Part shown: piece after piece, positions 15,793 to 23,449 of the stretch
Layout of the letters: each line of letters starts with the position of its first letter
How positions within the stretch are numbered: the stretch's first letter is position 1
Assembly: GCA_017994815.1 (NCBI GenBank)
Contig: JAGOJY010000042.1
Location: 1-35,979, forward strand
Direction: 5' to 3'
From: Acidobacteriota bacterium
GTDB lineage: Bacteria; Acidobacteriota; Polarisedimenticolia; J045
Length of the DNA stretch: 35,979 nt
The notes under the pieces: generated by a model
The model's input: only the letters and a program-made list of their open reading frames with translations
Told to the model about the DNA's origin: nothing
Databases searched by the model: none
Made by a program: the position numbers and the translations under genes

Positions 15793-17416
15793 GCGCTTGA
15801 TCGCCGGCACATCCGCCGCTGCCGAGGCGGAACGACAAGGCCCGGCCCTCGTCCACCGTGACGCGCGGCGGCGGGAGCGCGGCGCATAGCGCCACGACCT
15901 CGTCGCGCCAGCGACTCCGCGCGGGGACGGTGGCGCAGAGGGCGACGCTCTCGACGTCCCGCACGCGGGCGATCGTCTCCCGCAGCGACGCGATCCACGC
16001 CGCCGTCGCGCGGGGATCGGCCACCACCGGCTCCTCCGCCAGGGCGACCCCCAGCACGCGCACTTCGAACCCGAGGCGGGACGAGGCCGCGCGGGCCAGC
16101 GCGGCTTCCGCGGCCGGGCCGACCGGGTCGCCCCAGTGCGCGACGCGCACGCGCGGCGGGCCCGCGGCCGGGATCTCGAGCGCGAGGTCGGCGATATCCC
16201 CCGCCTCGTCGACCGGCCACGCCTCGCGGACCGTCTCGGCCACGCGGGCCCGCAGCATCGCCAGCGCCGTGGACGGTTCGGGCGCCGGTTCGACCTCGAC
16301 CTTGCGCGGCGCGTCGGCCGCCTGCGCCACCGGCCGGACCAGCACGTCCGGCACGACGCCGGCCAGCGCGGCGATGCGCGGCGCGATGCGCTCCGTGGCA
16401 GTCGCGGCTTGCTCGGGCGTGCCGACCACGACGGCCGAGACCGACACGTGGCCGCCGACCACCGAGGCGGACGAGCTGATCGCGTCCGCGAGCAGCGGGT
16501 CGGCGGCGAGGATCCGGCTCAGGCCCGCCCGCGTGCGGACCTGCCACGAGACTTCCTGCAGCGCGGTCGTCAGCGGCGTGGCGATCGAGGCGAAGAACAG
16601 CAGCGGCACGCCGACGCGGAACACCATGTGCCAGCGCGAGCGCAGCCCGCGGTCGACGGCGTCCGCCAGCAGGTCGAGCAGCGCCGTCACCGGGCCGCCG
16701 CCGGGCGCGCGGTCGTGCAGGGCGCCGGGCGGCAGGGCCTCGAACCCGACCAACCAGAAGTACGCCCCCGCGAACAGCAGGATCGCGCAGAAGTTGGCGA
16801 TGAACAGCAGCAGGGCGCCGCCCGCGATCTCGGCGTCGAGCGTGCCGATGCCGAAGCCCAGGACGCACAGCGGCGGCACGAGCGCGATGCCGATCGCCGT
16901 GCCCGAGGCGGTCGCGATCGCGCTCGACGACGCCCGCGAGACGGCGAAGCCGGCCGCCAGCGCGCAGAAGACCGCGATCAACAGGTCGAGCACGGTCGGG
17001 TGGGTGCGGGAGAGGATCTCCGCGGTCGGCTCCTGCAGCGGCAGCGCCAGCGTGATCAGGGCCGCGGTGCCGGCGACGAAGACGACCGACACGCCGATGC
17101 GCACGAGCGAGCGCAGGAGCAAGTACGACGCCCCGACGAGGAGCGCCAGCGCCAGTTCCACGATCGGCGTCATCAGCGGGGCCACGAGCATGGCGCCGAT
17201 CACGACCGCGCCGCTGCCGAGCACCAGCCCGAGCGTCGACATCCCGGTGGAGACCGCCAGCAGGAACCAGTACGTGGCCGCGTCGTCGGCGGGCTTGTCC
17301 ACGGCCCGGGCCAGGAGTTCCGCGCGCGACTCGCGGGTGACCCCGAACGCGGCGCCGATCCGCGCGCGCAGGTCCCGGCGCGGCCGGCTGACCGTTGCGG
17401 TCGTCGTCGAGTCCAT
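15734..17416 (-). CDS. DUF389 family membrane protein
   Basis: 560 residues. ATG at 17416 has GTGGAGG upstream with 5-base spacing, better than the GTG 12 bases earlier. The N-terminal half carries the DUF389 hallmark helices: YWFLLAVSTGMSTLGLVLGSGAVVIGAMLVAPLMTPI, then several more transmembrane segments (LVGASYLLLRSLVRIGVSV, GTAIGIALVPPLCVLGFGIG, LLLFIANFCAILLFAGAYFWLVGF). The C-terminal ~280 residues are soluble and contain alternating alpha/beta stretches that may bind a ligand. The function is unknown for the family; transport or channel activity has been suggested. The 3' end overlaps the small sigma-linked gene on the other strand. Confidence 0.9.
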   Translation of the reverse strand: MDSTTTATVSRPRRDLRARIGAAFGVTRESRAELLARAVDKPADDAATYWFLLAVSTGMSTLGLVLGSGAVVIGAMLVAPLMTPIVELALALLVGASYLLLRSLVRIGVSVVFVAGTAALITLALPLQEPTAEILSRTHPTVLDLLIAVFCALAAGFAVSRASSSAIATASGTAIGIALVPPLCVLGFGIGTLDAEIAGGALLLFIANFCAILLFAGAYFWLVGFEALPPGALHDRAPGGGPVTALLDLLADAVDRGLRSRWHMVFRVGVPLLFFASIATPLTTALQEVSWQVRTRAGLSRILAADPLLADAISSSASVVGGHVSVSAVVVGTPEQAATATERIAPRIAALAGVVPDVLVRPVAQAADAPRKVEVEPAPEPSTALAMLRARVAETVREAWPVDEAGDIADLALEIPAAGPPRVRVAHWGDPVGPAAEAALARAASSRLGFEVRVLGVALAEEPVVADPRATAAWIASLRETIARVRDVESVALCATVPARSRWRDEVVALCAALPPPRVTVDEGRALSFRLGSGGCAGDQALSGSAPGAGHAPGPPAPSR

Positions 17417-17564
17417 GCGGGCCTCCACCCTCCGTGCGACCGGGGATGATCGGGTGAATGGAGCGGGGCGATCAACCGCCCCGGACAGGCTCCTAGCGGG
17501 GCGGCTCGGTGCGCGGGGTCTCGGCCTGGCTCGCCCGACCGGGGAGCTCGCAGGAGCGCGACAT

Positions 17565-17654
17565 TCAGGTGGGAACCCCGAGCCACGGCAGGACCCAGCG
17601 CTGGAGGACGATCCAGCCCGCGATGATGGCGAAAAACAGGAGGACGTTTCGCAT
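17565..17654 (-). CDS. Single-pass membrane microprotein (29 residues)
   Basis: It reads MRNVLLFFAIIAGWIVLQRW then VLPWLGVPT. A GGAG ribosome site lies 9 bases before the ATG at 17654. There is one hydrophobic helix (about residues 4-19), and the C-terminal LPxLGVPT looks like a conserved motif of short inner-membrane proteins I have seen in other high-GC bacteria (recollection, not searched). It lies between the M14 carboxypeptidase and DUF389 genes on the same strand, 91 bases after the former. The function is unknown. Confidence 0.6.
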   Translation of the reverse strand: MRNVLLFFAIIAGWIVLQRWVLPWLGVPT

Positions 17655-17745
17655 CAGGCTGGCTCCGCGCTGGTGTGGCGTCTGCGGCATCGTCGGCCCC
17701 GGTCCGTCCCGGGACATGGTGTGGTCTTGTGCGCCGCCTGTCCAC

Positions 17746-19239
17746 TCACGGGACGATGCGCAGGACCGGGATCGCGCCGTCCGCGGGGACGAGCTTGCGG
17801 AAGCGCGGGTACTGGTACAGGCCGTACATCGACGACGGCTCGAGGACGAGGGCGGCGCGCAGCGCGGCCTCGCCCCGCAACGGGACCCACAGCGTGCCGG
17901 CCGGCAGCTCCTCGGTCGCGGGGCGCTCGCGGCGGACGATCTGCCGCCCCTCGTAGCGCGAGTAGATCTCGTCGAACTCGTTCTCGACGCGCAAGAGCGT
18001 CGCGCGCTCGGCCGTGACCGTCCGCGGCCCGGCGAGTCGCTCGAACGGGATGCCATGCCGGTCGAGCAGCGCGGCGAACTCCCCGGCGGCGGCGGGCTCG
18101 ACCGCGTAGGCCAGCGGCGTGGGCACGGACTTCTTCACCGCCATCGTCGTCATCATGTTCGGCGTCGGGATCAAGAGCGTGCGGCCGGTCGCCCGTTCGA
18201 GCACCGGGAACTCGGTGACGGTCAGGCCCGGGTTGACCCACAGGTAGTTGGTCGGCAGGAACGCCGGCAGCGACCGCTCGCGCGCGGCCTCGACCGCCGC
18301 GAAGTCCGCCGCGCGCTGCGCCGCCTCGCGCACGAAGCGCCCGAGCAGGACGCGGTAGGCGTCGATGCGGCTGGCCAACTCGTTGGCCGGGGTGTCGGCG
18401 CCGCGGCGCGCGGCGGCCTCGATGATGAACGACATGCCGCCGTACATTCCGATCGCGTTCAGGCCGCTGTCGATGTCGGGTGCCGAGTGCCGCTGCTCGT
18501 CGTCGGGCGGCAGGCCGCCGACGCTGTAGCGCAGGAACGGGTGCCCGGCCGCGGCCTCGACGGCCGCCGACTCGTCCACCCAGCGCTGGGCGGCGGCGAT
18601 CACCGCCGGGTCGAACAGCGGGTTGTTGAGACTATCCATCGTGATGTCGGGCCAGGCCAGCCAGCCGCGCTCGCGCCTTTCGTCGCTGTCGCGCAGGAAC
18701 TCGTGGCAGTCCACCGCGAGGTGCGGCCGGACCCGGCGCGCCACGCGGTGCAGAGCCTGCGTCTCGGGCTGTTCGAGCACGATGTGGTCGCGGTTGAGGT
18801 CGGCGCCGGCGGCGTTGCGGCGGGTCCCGGCCTCCGCGCCGTCGGGGTTCATCATCGGGAAGACCCACAGGTCCACGTCGGCCGGCAGCAGCGCGGGGTC
18901 GCGGGCGATGTCGCGCAGCAGGAACAAAAGGGCGTCCTTGCCCGAGACCTCGTCGCCGTGCTGCTGGGCGTAGAACAGGATCCGGAAGCGCGGCGCCGCG
19001 CCCCGCGCGGCGTGGACGAGGTAGAGCGAGCGGCCCTGCGCCGTCTGGCCCTCGACCGCGACCGTCACCGGGCCCTGGCCGTCGATCGTGCGCAGGAACT
19101 CCTGCAGGCGCGGGTAGGAGACGGTGGCGGTCAGCTCGCGGGGGTTCTCGGGGAGCGGCTGGGCCGCGGCCGCGACGGCGGACAGGACCACGAGCGGGAG
19201 CAGCAGGGCGCCCGGACGGGCGACGCATCGTGAGCGCAT
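17746..19239 (-). CDS. Exported M14 family zinc carboxypeptidase
   Basis: 497 residues. ATG at 19239 follows GGAGGTG. A Sec signal peptide (ALLLPLVVLSAVAAAAQ) directs it to the periplasm or outside. Zinc ligands H94 and E97 (QQHGDEVSG) and H179 (VDCHEF) are visible. Substrate-carboxylate-binding N149-R150 lies in DLNRDH, and a likely catalytic Glu is in SFIIEAAARRG. It removes C-terminal amino acids from peptides. It is the last gene of the leftward operon M20 peptidase, transporter, amidohydrolase, M14, separated from the amidohydrolase by only 15 bases. The context suggests a part in stepwise peptide breakdown. Confidence 0.9.
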   Translation of the reverse strand: MRSRCVARPGALLLPLVVLSAVAAAAQPLPENPRELTATVSYPRLQEFLRTIDGQGPVTVAVEGQTAQGRSLYLVHAARGAAPRFRILFYAQQHGDEVSGKDALLFLLRDIARDPALLPADVDLWVFPMMNPDGAEAGTRRNAAGADLNRDHIVLEQPETQALHRVARRVRPHLAVDCHEFLRDSDERRERGWLAWPDITMDSLNNPLFDPAVIAAAQRWVDESAAVEAAAGHPFLRYSVGGLPPDDEQRHSAPDIDSGLNAIGMYGGMSFIIEAAARRGADTPANELASRIDAYRVLLGRFVREAAQRAADFAAVEAARERSLPAFLPTNYLWVNPGLTVTEFPVLERATGRTLLIPTPNMMTTMAVKKSVPTPLAYAVEPAAAGEFAALLDRHGIPFERLAGPRTVTAERATLLRVENEFDEIYSRYEGRQIVRRERPATEELPAGTLWVPLRGEAALRAALVLEPSSMYGLYQYPRFRKLVPADGAIPVLRIVP

Positions 19240-19254
19240 CGGGACACCTCCGCG

Positions 19255-20124
19255 TCAGGGACGCGCGTCGAATCCGTACACGCGGGCGGCGTTGTCGTGG
19301 AACACGGCCCGCCAGTGCTCGCGCGGGACCGCGCGCTGGAACGCGCGCAGGTAGGGCGCGATCCGGACCAGCGGCCAGTCGGTGCCGAACATCAGCTTCC
19401 GTGGGTCGCCGACGTAGCCGAAGATCCAGCGGATCGGCCGCACCGCGTACTCCTCGATCGTCTCCGGCGGCAGCCGGTCCAGATCGCCGATGACGAACGC
19501 CGAGCCGTCGATGACCACGTTGAGGTTCTTGTAGGCGACCTCGGCCGCCGACTCGATCCACGGGTTGCCGGCGTGCGCGAGCACGAACGTCACGTCGGGG
19601 TGGTCCACCGCGACCTCGTCGATCGTCAGCGGATCGGCGTACTTGAGCTTGGCGCCGGCCGAGTCGGTGTCGCCGGTGTGGAACACGACCGGGACGCGGT
19701 GCCGGCGCGCGAGCTGGTAGACCGGCTCGTACGCTTGGTCGTACGCGAAGCGCTGGACGTAGCCGAGGTAGATCTTGATGCAGCGGTAATTGCCGGTCGC
19801 CAGCGCGACGTCGAGCGCACCCGGGTCGATCGACTCGCCGATGCCGAGGCAGTGCACGACGCCGAGGTCCACGAGGTCTTCGAACGGCTGCCCCGCGTGG
19901 TCCATCGCGACCGCGCCGACGACGTGGTTGGCGCGCAGTTCGGCCGCCAGGCCCTCGCGCGTGTACAGCGCCGTGCTGGCGTCCGGCTGGCCGTCGAAGC
20001 GCGTGTGCACGTGGGCGTCGATGACGGCCAGCGGGGGCGCCGGCGAGCCCGCGGGGCGGGGCGCCGACGCGCAACCGCCGGCCACGAACGCGGCGACGAA
20101 GAGCGCCAGCGCGGGGCCGCGCAT
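19255..20124 (-). CDS. Amidohydrolase-superfamily lipoprotein (amidohydrolase_2-like)
   Basis: 289 residues, ATG at 20124 overlapping the preceding stop by 1 base (TGATG). The lipoprotein signal ends VAGGC (Cys18), so it is membrane-anchored facing the periplasm. TIM-barrel metal site: H38-x-H40 (IDAHVHT), His in VVFHTGD, His in FVLAHAGNPW, Asp in MFGTDWPL. It is a metal-dependent hydrolase of amide or ester bonds, or a decarboxylase-type relative; the substrate cannot be told from sequence. The operon neighbours are a transporter and peptidases. Confidence 0.87.
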   Translation of the reverse strand: MRGPALALFVAAFVAGGCASAPRPAGSPAPPLAVIDAHVHTRFDGQPDASTALYTREGLAAELRANHVVGAVAMDHAGQPFEDLVDLGVVHCLGIGESIDPGALDVALATGNYRCIKIYLGYVQRFAYDQAYEPVYQLARRHRVPVVFHTGDTDSAGAKLKYADPLTIDEVAVDHPDVTFVLAHAGNPWIESAAEVAYKNLNVVIDGSAFVIGDLDRLPPETIEEYAVRPIRWIFGYVGDPRKLMFGTDWPLVRIAPYLRAFQRAVPREHWRAVFHDNAARVYGFDARP

Positions 20125-21524
20125 CAGAACGGTCCCCAGTGCCAGAGCACCGGCGGGACCAGGAGCACGAGGCTGAGCACGATCAGCGCCAGCATCAGCG
20201 GCAGGAACCAGCGGGCCCAGCGGTCCCACGGGATGCGCGCCATGCCCAAAACGCCCATCGTCACGGCCGATGTCGGCAGGATCGGGTTGATGAACTCGCA
20301 GAGTTGGAAGGCGTAGACCGTCGTTTGGCGGGTCAGGCCGACCAGGTCGGCCAACGGCGCCATGATCGGCATCGTCAGCGCCGCCTGTGCCGTGCCGGAG
20401 TGGATGAAGAAGTTGATCCCCGACTGCACGCCGAACATCATCTGCGCCGCCACGACCTTGGGCATGCCCGAGACCGCCATCGAGCTGGCGTACAGGACGG
20501 TGTCGAGGACCTGCCCCTCGCGGGCGAGGATCAACAGCGCGCGGCCGCAGGCGATGATCAGCGCCACGCCGACCATGTCGCGCGCGCCGGCGAGGAAGCT
20601 GGTCGCGATCGCGCTCGGCCGCAGGCCGGCGACCGCGCCGATGACGAGGCCCATCGCCAGGAACAGCGCGCCGATCTCCTCGATGAACCAGGCGTGGCCG
20701 AGGATGCCCCAGACCAACAGCCCCATGCTGAGGGCGAACAGCGCGAGCACGGCGACGTGGCCGCGCGTCCACGGCCCGGCGTCGCCGGCCGCGAACGCGG
20801 CGTGGTCCTCGCGCGCCCGGTCGATGTCGTAGACCGGGCTGGACTCCGGGCGGCGCTTGACGCGCCGGGCGTAGAGCATGACCCACGTGATCATCAGCGT
20901 CGTGCCGAGGACCCAGGTCAGCAGCCGGTAGCCCAGCCCGGAGTACAACGGCAGCCCGGTCAGCCCCTGCGCGATGCCGACCGTGAACGGGTTGAAGAAC
21001 GCGGCGGCGAAACCGGATGCCGCGCCGAGGAACGGGATCGAGACGCCGACGATCGAGTCGTACCCCAGCGACAAGGCGAGCGGCACGAAGATCAGCACGA
21101 ACGGGATCACCTCCTCGGCCATGCCGAACACCGAGCCGGCCAGCGAGAAGATGACCATCAGCACCGGGATCGTGAGCTTCTCCAGGAACGGGTGCGCGGT
21201 CAGCGCGGCGGTGACGCGCTTGATCGCGAACTCGATCGAGCCGGTGGCCTGGATCACGCTGAACGCGCCGCCGATGACGAGCAGGAAGCCGATGATCAGC
21301 GCCCCGTCGACGAACCCCTTGAGCGGCGCGGTCAGGAGCCAGTGCGGACCGAGGTAGTCCTTCTCGACCGGCTGGTAGGTCCCGGGCAGCGTCACCAGCC
21401 GCCCGTCCTTCTCCGCGCGCTCGTAGGTGCCGGACGGGACGATCCACGTCATCACGAGCACCACGGCGACGAGGCCGCCCACGATCACCAGCGTGTGCGG
21501 CATCCGGAACCGCGGCGTCGTCAT
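20124..21524 (-). CDS. YfcC/DcuC-type C4-dicarboxylate or amino-acid transporter
   Basis: 466 residues, about 12 hydrophobic segments. Family features: RFRMPHTLVIV near the start, WIVPSGTYER after the first helix, GFLLVIGGAFSVIQATGSIE, GMAEEVIPFVLIFVPLALSLGYDSIVG, FNPFTVGIAQ, and GINFFIHSGTAQAALTMPIMAPL, all typical of the YfcC branch near arginine/ornithine antiporters. The ATG at 21524 overlaps the M20 peptidase stop by 4 bases and its own stop overlaps the amidohydrolase start. It is expected in the inner membrane, importing the small products (amino acids or dipeptides) of the locus; the substrate is inferred. Confidence 0.9.
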   Translation of the reverse strand: MTTPRFRMPHTLVIVGGLVAVVLVMTWIVPSGTYERAEKDGRLVTLPGTYQPVEKDYLGPHWLLTAPLKGFVDGALIIGFLLVIGGAFSVIQATGSIEFAIKRVTAALTAHPFLEKLTIPVLMVIFSLAGSVFGMAEEVIPFVLIFVPLALSLGYDSIVGVSIPFLGAASGFAAAFFNPFTVGIAQGLTGLPLYSGLGYRLLTWVLGTTLMITWVMLYARRVKRRPESSPVYDIDRAREDHAAFAAGDAGPWTRGHVAVLALFALSMGLLVWGILGHAWFIEEIGALFLAMGLVIGAVAGLRPSAIATSFLAGARDMVGVALIIACGRALLILAREGQVLDTVLYASSMAVSGMPKVVAAQMMFGVQSGINFFIHSGTAQAALTMPIMAPLADLVGLTRQTTVYAFQLCEFINPILPTSAVTMGVLGMARIPWDRWARWFLPLMLALIVLSLVLLVPPVLWHWGPF

Positions 21525-22630
21525 CGCCCTCGGGCCTGGGACAGAAGCGCCAGCGCGATCGCCGCGCCCTTGTCGAGGTCGTCGAGCAGGATGAACTCGT
21601 CGTTGCCGTGGGGGTTCTGCGCCCCGATGCCGAGGTTGATCGCCGGTATGCCGCGCGCGTTGAGCGAGTTCGCGTCGGAACCACCGGCCGAGACCTGCGG
21701 GGTCGGCTCGAGGCCGACCGCGCGCAGCGCCGTCGCCACGCGGCGGTACAGCTCGCTCGACTCGTCCACGGCGTACGACTCGAAGTCCCACTCGGCGCGG
21801 AACGTCACGCGGGCGCCGGCGCGCGCCGCCTCGTCCTCGAACGTCGACCCGAACACGCCGACGATCTCGTCCACGCGCTCTTTGGCCAGCGAGCGGACCT
21901 CGGCGTCGAGCGCGACCTGCTCCGGGACGACGTTCACGGCGAGCCCGCCCTGGATCATGCCGATGTTGGACGTGGTCGAGGCGTCGATCCGGCCCAGCGG
22001 CAGGCGCGCGATCGCCCGCGCGGCGACGGCGATGGCGTCGATGCCTTTCTCGGGCGCGATTCCGGAGTGCGAGGCGCGGCCGTGGACCTTGATCCACAGC
22101 CTCTGGCAGCCGAACGAGCGCGCGATGAAGTTGCCCGGGCGCAGCGACGAGTCGAACAGGATCGCCATCTTCGTCGGCGGCTCGAAGCGGATCGTGCGCG
22201 AGCCGGCCAGCGACGACTCCTCGGCCACCGTGAACGCCAGCGTGAAATCGCGCCGGCCGCGCCCGTGGGCGAGGACCTGCCGCGCGGCGTAGAGCAGCAT
22301 CGCGATCCCGGCCCGGTCGTCCACGCCCAGCACGGTCGTCCCGTCCGACGTGATGCGGTCGGCGTGGACGATCGCCCGGCTCTGGCCCGAGGGCCGGGCC
22401 GTGTCCATGTGCGACATGAGGGCGAACGCGCCGCCGGTCCCGGCACGGGCCACGAGGTTGCCGCAGTTCCCGCCGGACTCCCGGGCGGCATCGTCCTCCC
22501 GGACGTCCATCCCGAGGTCCTCGAGGACACGGCGAATGTGGTCGGCGACCACCCGCTCGTTTCCCGAAACACCTTCGATACGAGCAACTTCGAGGAAGGT
22601 GTCGACCAGTTCCGGGGGTGGGGCGGCCAT
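21521..22630 (-). CDS. M20-family metallopeptidase (peptidase T-like)
   Basis: 369 residues from ATG 22630. Metal site: H74-x-D76 (SHMDTARP), bridging Asp in LGVDDRAGIA, catalytic pair E137-E138 in VAEESSLAGS, dimerisation-domain His in GRASHSGIAPEKG, and a C-terminal ligand His in NPHGNDEF. No signal peptide is present, so it is cytosolic and would hydrolyse imported di- or tripeptides. I prefer 22630 to ATG 22708 because the longer form would run through the divergent operator and begins with an unrelated-looking stretch. First gene of the leftward operon, divergent from gntR. Confidence 0.88.
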   Translation of the reverse strand: MAAPPPELVDTFLEVARIEGVSGNERVVADHIRRVLEDLGMDVREDDAARESGGNCGNLVARAGTGGAFALMSHMDTARPSGQSRAIVHADRITSDGTTVLGVDDRAGIAMLLYAARQVLAHGRGRRDFTLAFTVAEESSLAGSRTIRFEPPTKMAILFDSSLRPGNFIARSFGCQRLWIKVHGRASHSGIAPEKGIDAIAVAARAIARLPLGRIDASTTSNIGMIQGGLAVNVVPEQVALDAEVRSLAKERVDEIVGVFGSTFEDEAARAGARVTFRAEWDFESYAVDESSELYRRVATALRAVGLEPTPQVSAGGSDANSLNARGIPAINLGIGAQNPHGNDEFILLDDLDKGAAIALALLSQARGR

Positions 22631-22667
22631 CAGCGCGGCCCCGGGAAGTTCGCGCGATTTTCGTTTA

Positions 22668-22697
22668 TTGACCGGGAAGTCATCGTGCGTGTAGAGT
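22668..22697 (+). promoter_or_regulatory. Putative gntR promoter (near-leaderless)
   Basis: TTGACC (22668-22673) and TAGAGT (22692-22697) are 18 bases apart. The predicted start falls near 22704, only about 6 bases before the gntR ATG at 22710. A facing candidate -35, TTGACT on the minus strand (22721-22716), could serve the M20 operon, but its -10 is poor. Confidence 0.4.
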
Positions 22698-22715
22698 GCA
22701 TAAAACATTATGTAC
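22696..22715. promoter_or_regulatory. Candidate GntR operator palindrome
   Basis: GTGCATAA (22696-22703), spacer AACA, TTATGTAC (22708-22715): an inverted repeat matching at 7 of 8 positions, overlapping the gntR start codon and the predicted transcription start. Position between the two divergent operons and the AT-rich core fit an autoregulatory operator that controls both. Confidence 0.6.
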
Positions 22716-23423
22716 AGTCAAGGGCGCGATCGGGTTGGGTCTCCCCGGCAACTCCGGCAGTGGGTCGCGGAGCGCGTGAGGTCCGAAATCCTCGACGGTC
22801 GCCTCGCGCCGGGCGAATGGTTGCGACAAGAGAAGGTGGCGCGCGACTTTGGCGTCAGCCAGACGCCGGTGCGCGAGGCGTTCAAGCAGCTCGCGGCCGA
22901 GGGCCTCGTCGAGCACGCGCCTTACCGCGGCGTGCGCGTCATCAGCTTCTCGCCCGCCGACGTCGAGGACCTGTACACCGCGCGGTTCCACGTCGAGGGC
23001 CGGGCCGCGCGCTTCGCCGCGGAGCAGATCTCGGTTCACGACATCGAGGAACTGCGCTCGCTGCACGCGCGGATGTGCGCCTGCGAGACGCCGCGCGATC
23101 TCGCGGAGTACCGCGAGCTCAACCGGCGCTTTCACCTGTTGATCGTCGAGGCCGCCCGCCGGCCGTTCCTCTGCCGCACGCTGGCCCAGCTGTGGGCCGC
23201 GTTCCCCACGATGTTGTGGGGCAACGTGCCGGGCGTGGCGGCGCTGTCGGTGCCGGGCCGCGACGACCCCGACGCCGCGGAGCACGCAGAAATCGTCGCC
23301 GCGCTGGCCGCGCGCGATCCGGACCGGGCCGAGCGCGCCGTGCAGCAGCACATCCAGACCGCAGGGAACGCCCTCGTCGCCGCGATGAGGGCCAAGGAAA
23401 ACAGGCAAGGGAAGACGGGGTGA
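22710..23423 (+). CDS. GntR-family transcriptional regulator with FCD ligand domain
   Basis: 237 residues. The N-terminal winged helix-turn-helix (about residues 15-75) has LRQEKVARDFGVSQTPVREAFKQLAAEGLVEHAPYRGVRV. The C-terminal all-helical FCD domain has conserved metal/ligand residues in RRFHLLIVEA and AEHAEIVAALAARDPDRAERAVQQHI. The FadR subfamily usually senses small carboxylates. ATG 22710 has no ribosome site upstream, and later starts would cut into the DNA-binding domain. The mRNA may therefore be nearly leaderless. It is divergent from the M20-YfcC operon and first in the TonB receptor-cyanophycinase-CapA operon, so it is the likely controller of both. Confidence 0.92.
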   Translation: MYSQGRDRVGSPRQLRQWVAERVRSEILDGRLAPGEWLRQEKVARDFGVSQTPVREAFKQLAAEGLVEHAPYRGVRVISFSPADVEDLYTARFHVEGRAARFAAEQISVHDIEELRSLHARMCACETPRDLAEYRELNRRFHLLIVEAARRPFLCRTLAQLWAAFPTMLWGNVPGVAALSVPGRDDPDAAEHAEIVAALAARDPDRAERAVQQHIQTAGNALVAAMRAKENRQGKTG

Positions 23424-23449
23424 CCGGACCGGGGCTCCGGGGAGGACGT

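Noticed and set aside
15858..18017. Plus-strand open frame of 719 codons opposite DUF389
   Set aside because: Ser/Ala/Thr-rich antisense translation with no recognisable fold. DUF389 on the other strand is certain.
20139..22292. Plus-strand open frame over the YfcC and M20 genes
   Set aside because: The translation is mostly charged repeats of R, D, Q and H typical of antisense of membrane-protein codons. The minus-strand genes are well supported.
22631..22708. N-terminal extension of the M20 peptidase to ATG 22708
   Set aside because: It adds 26 residues unlike the family and covers the divergent promoter/operator region.
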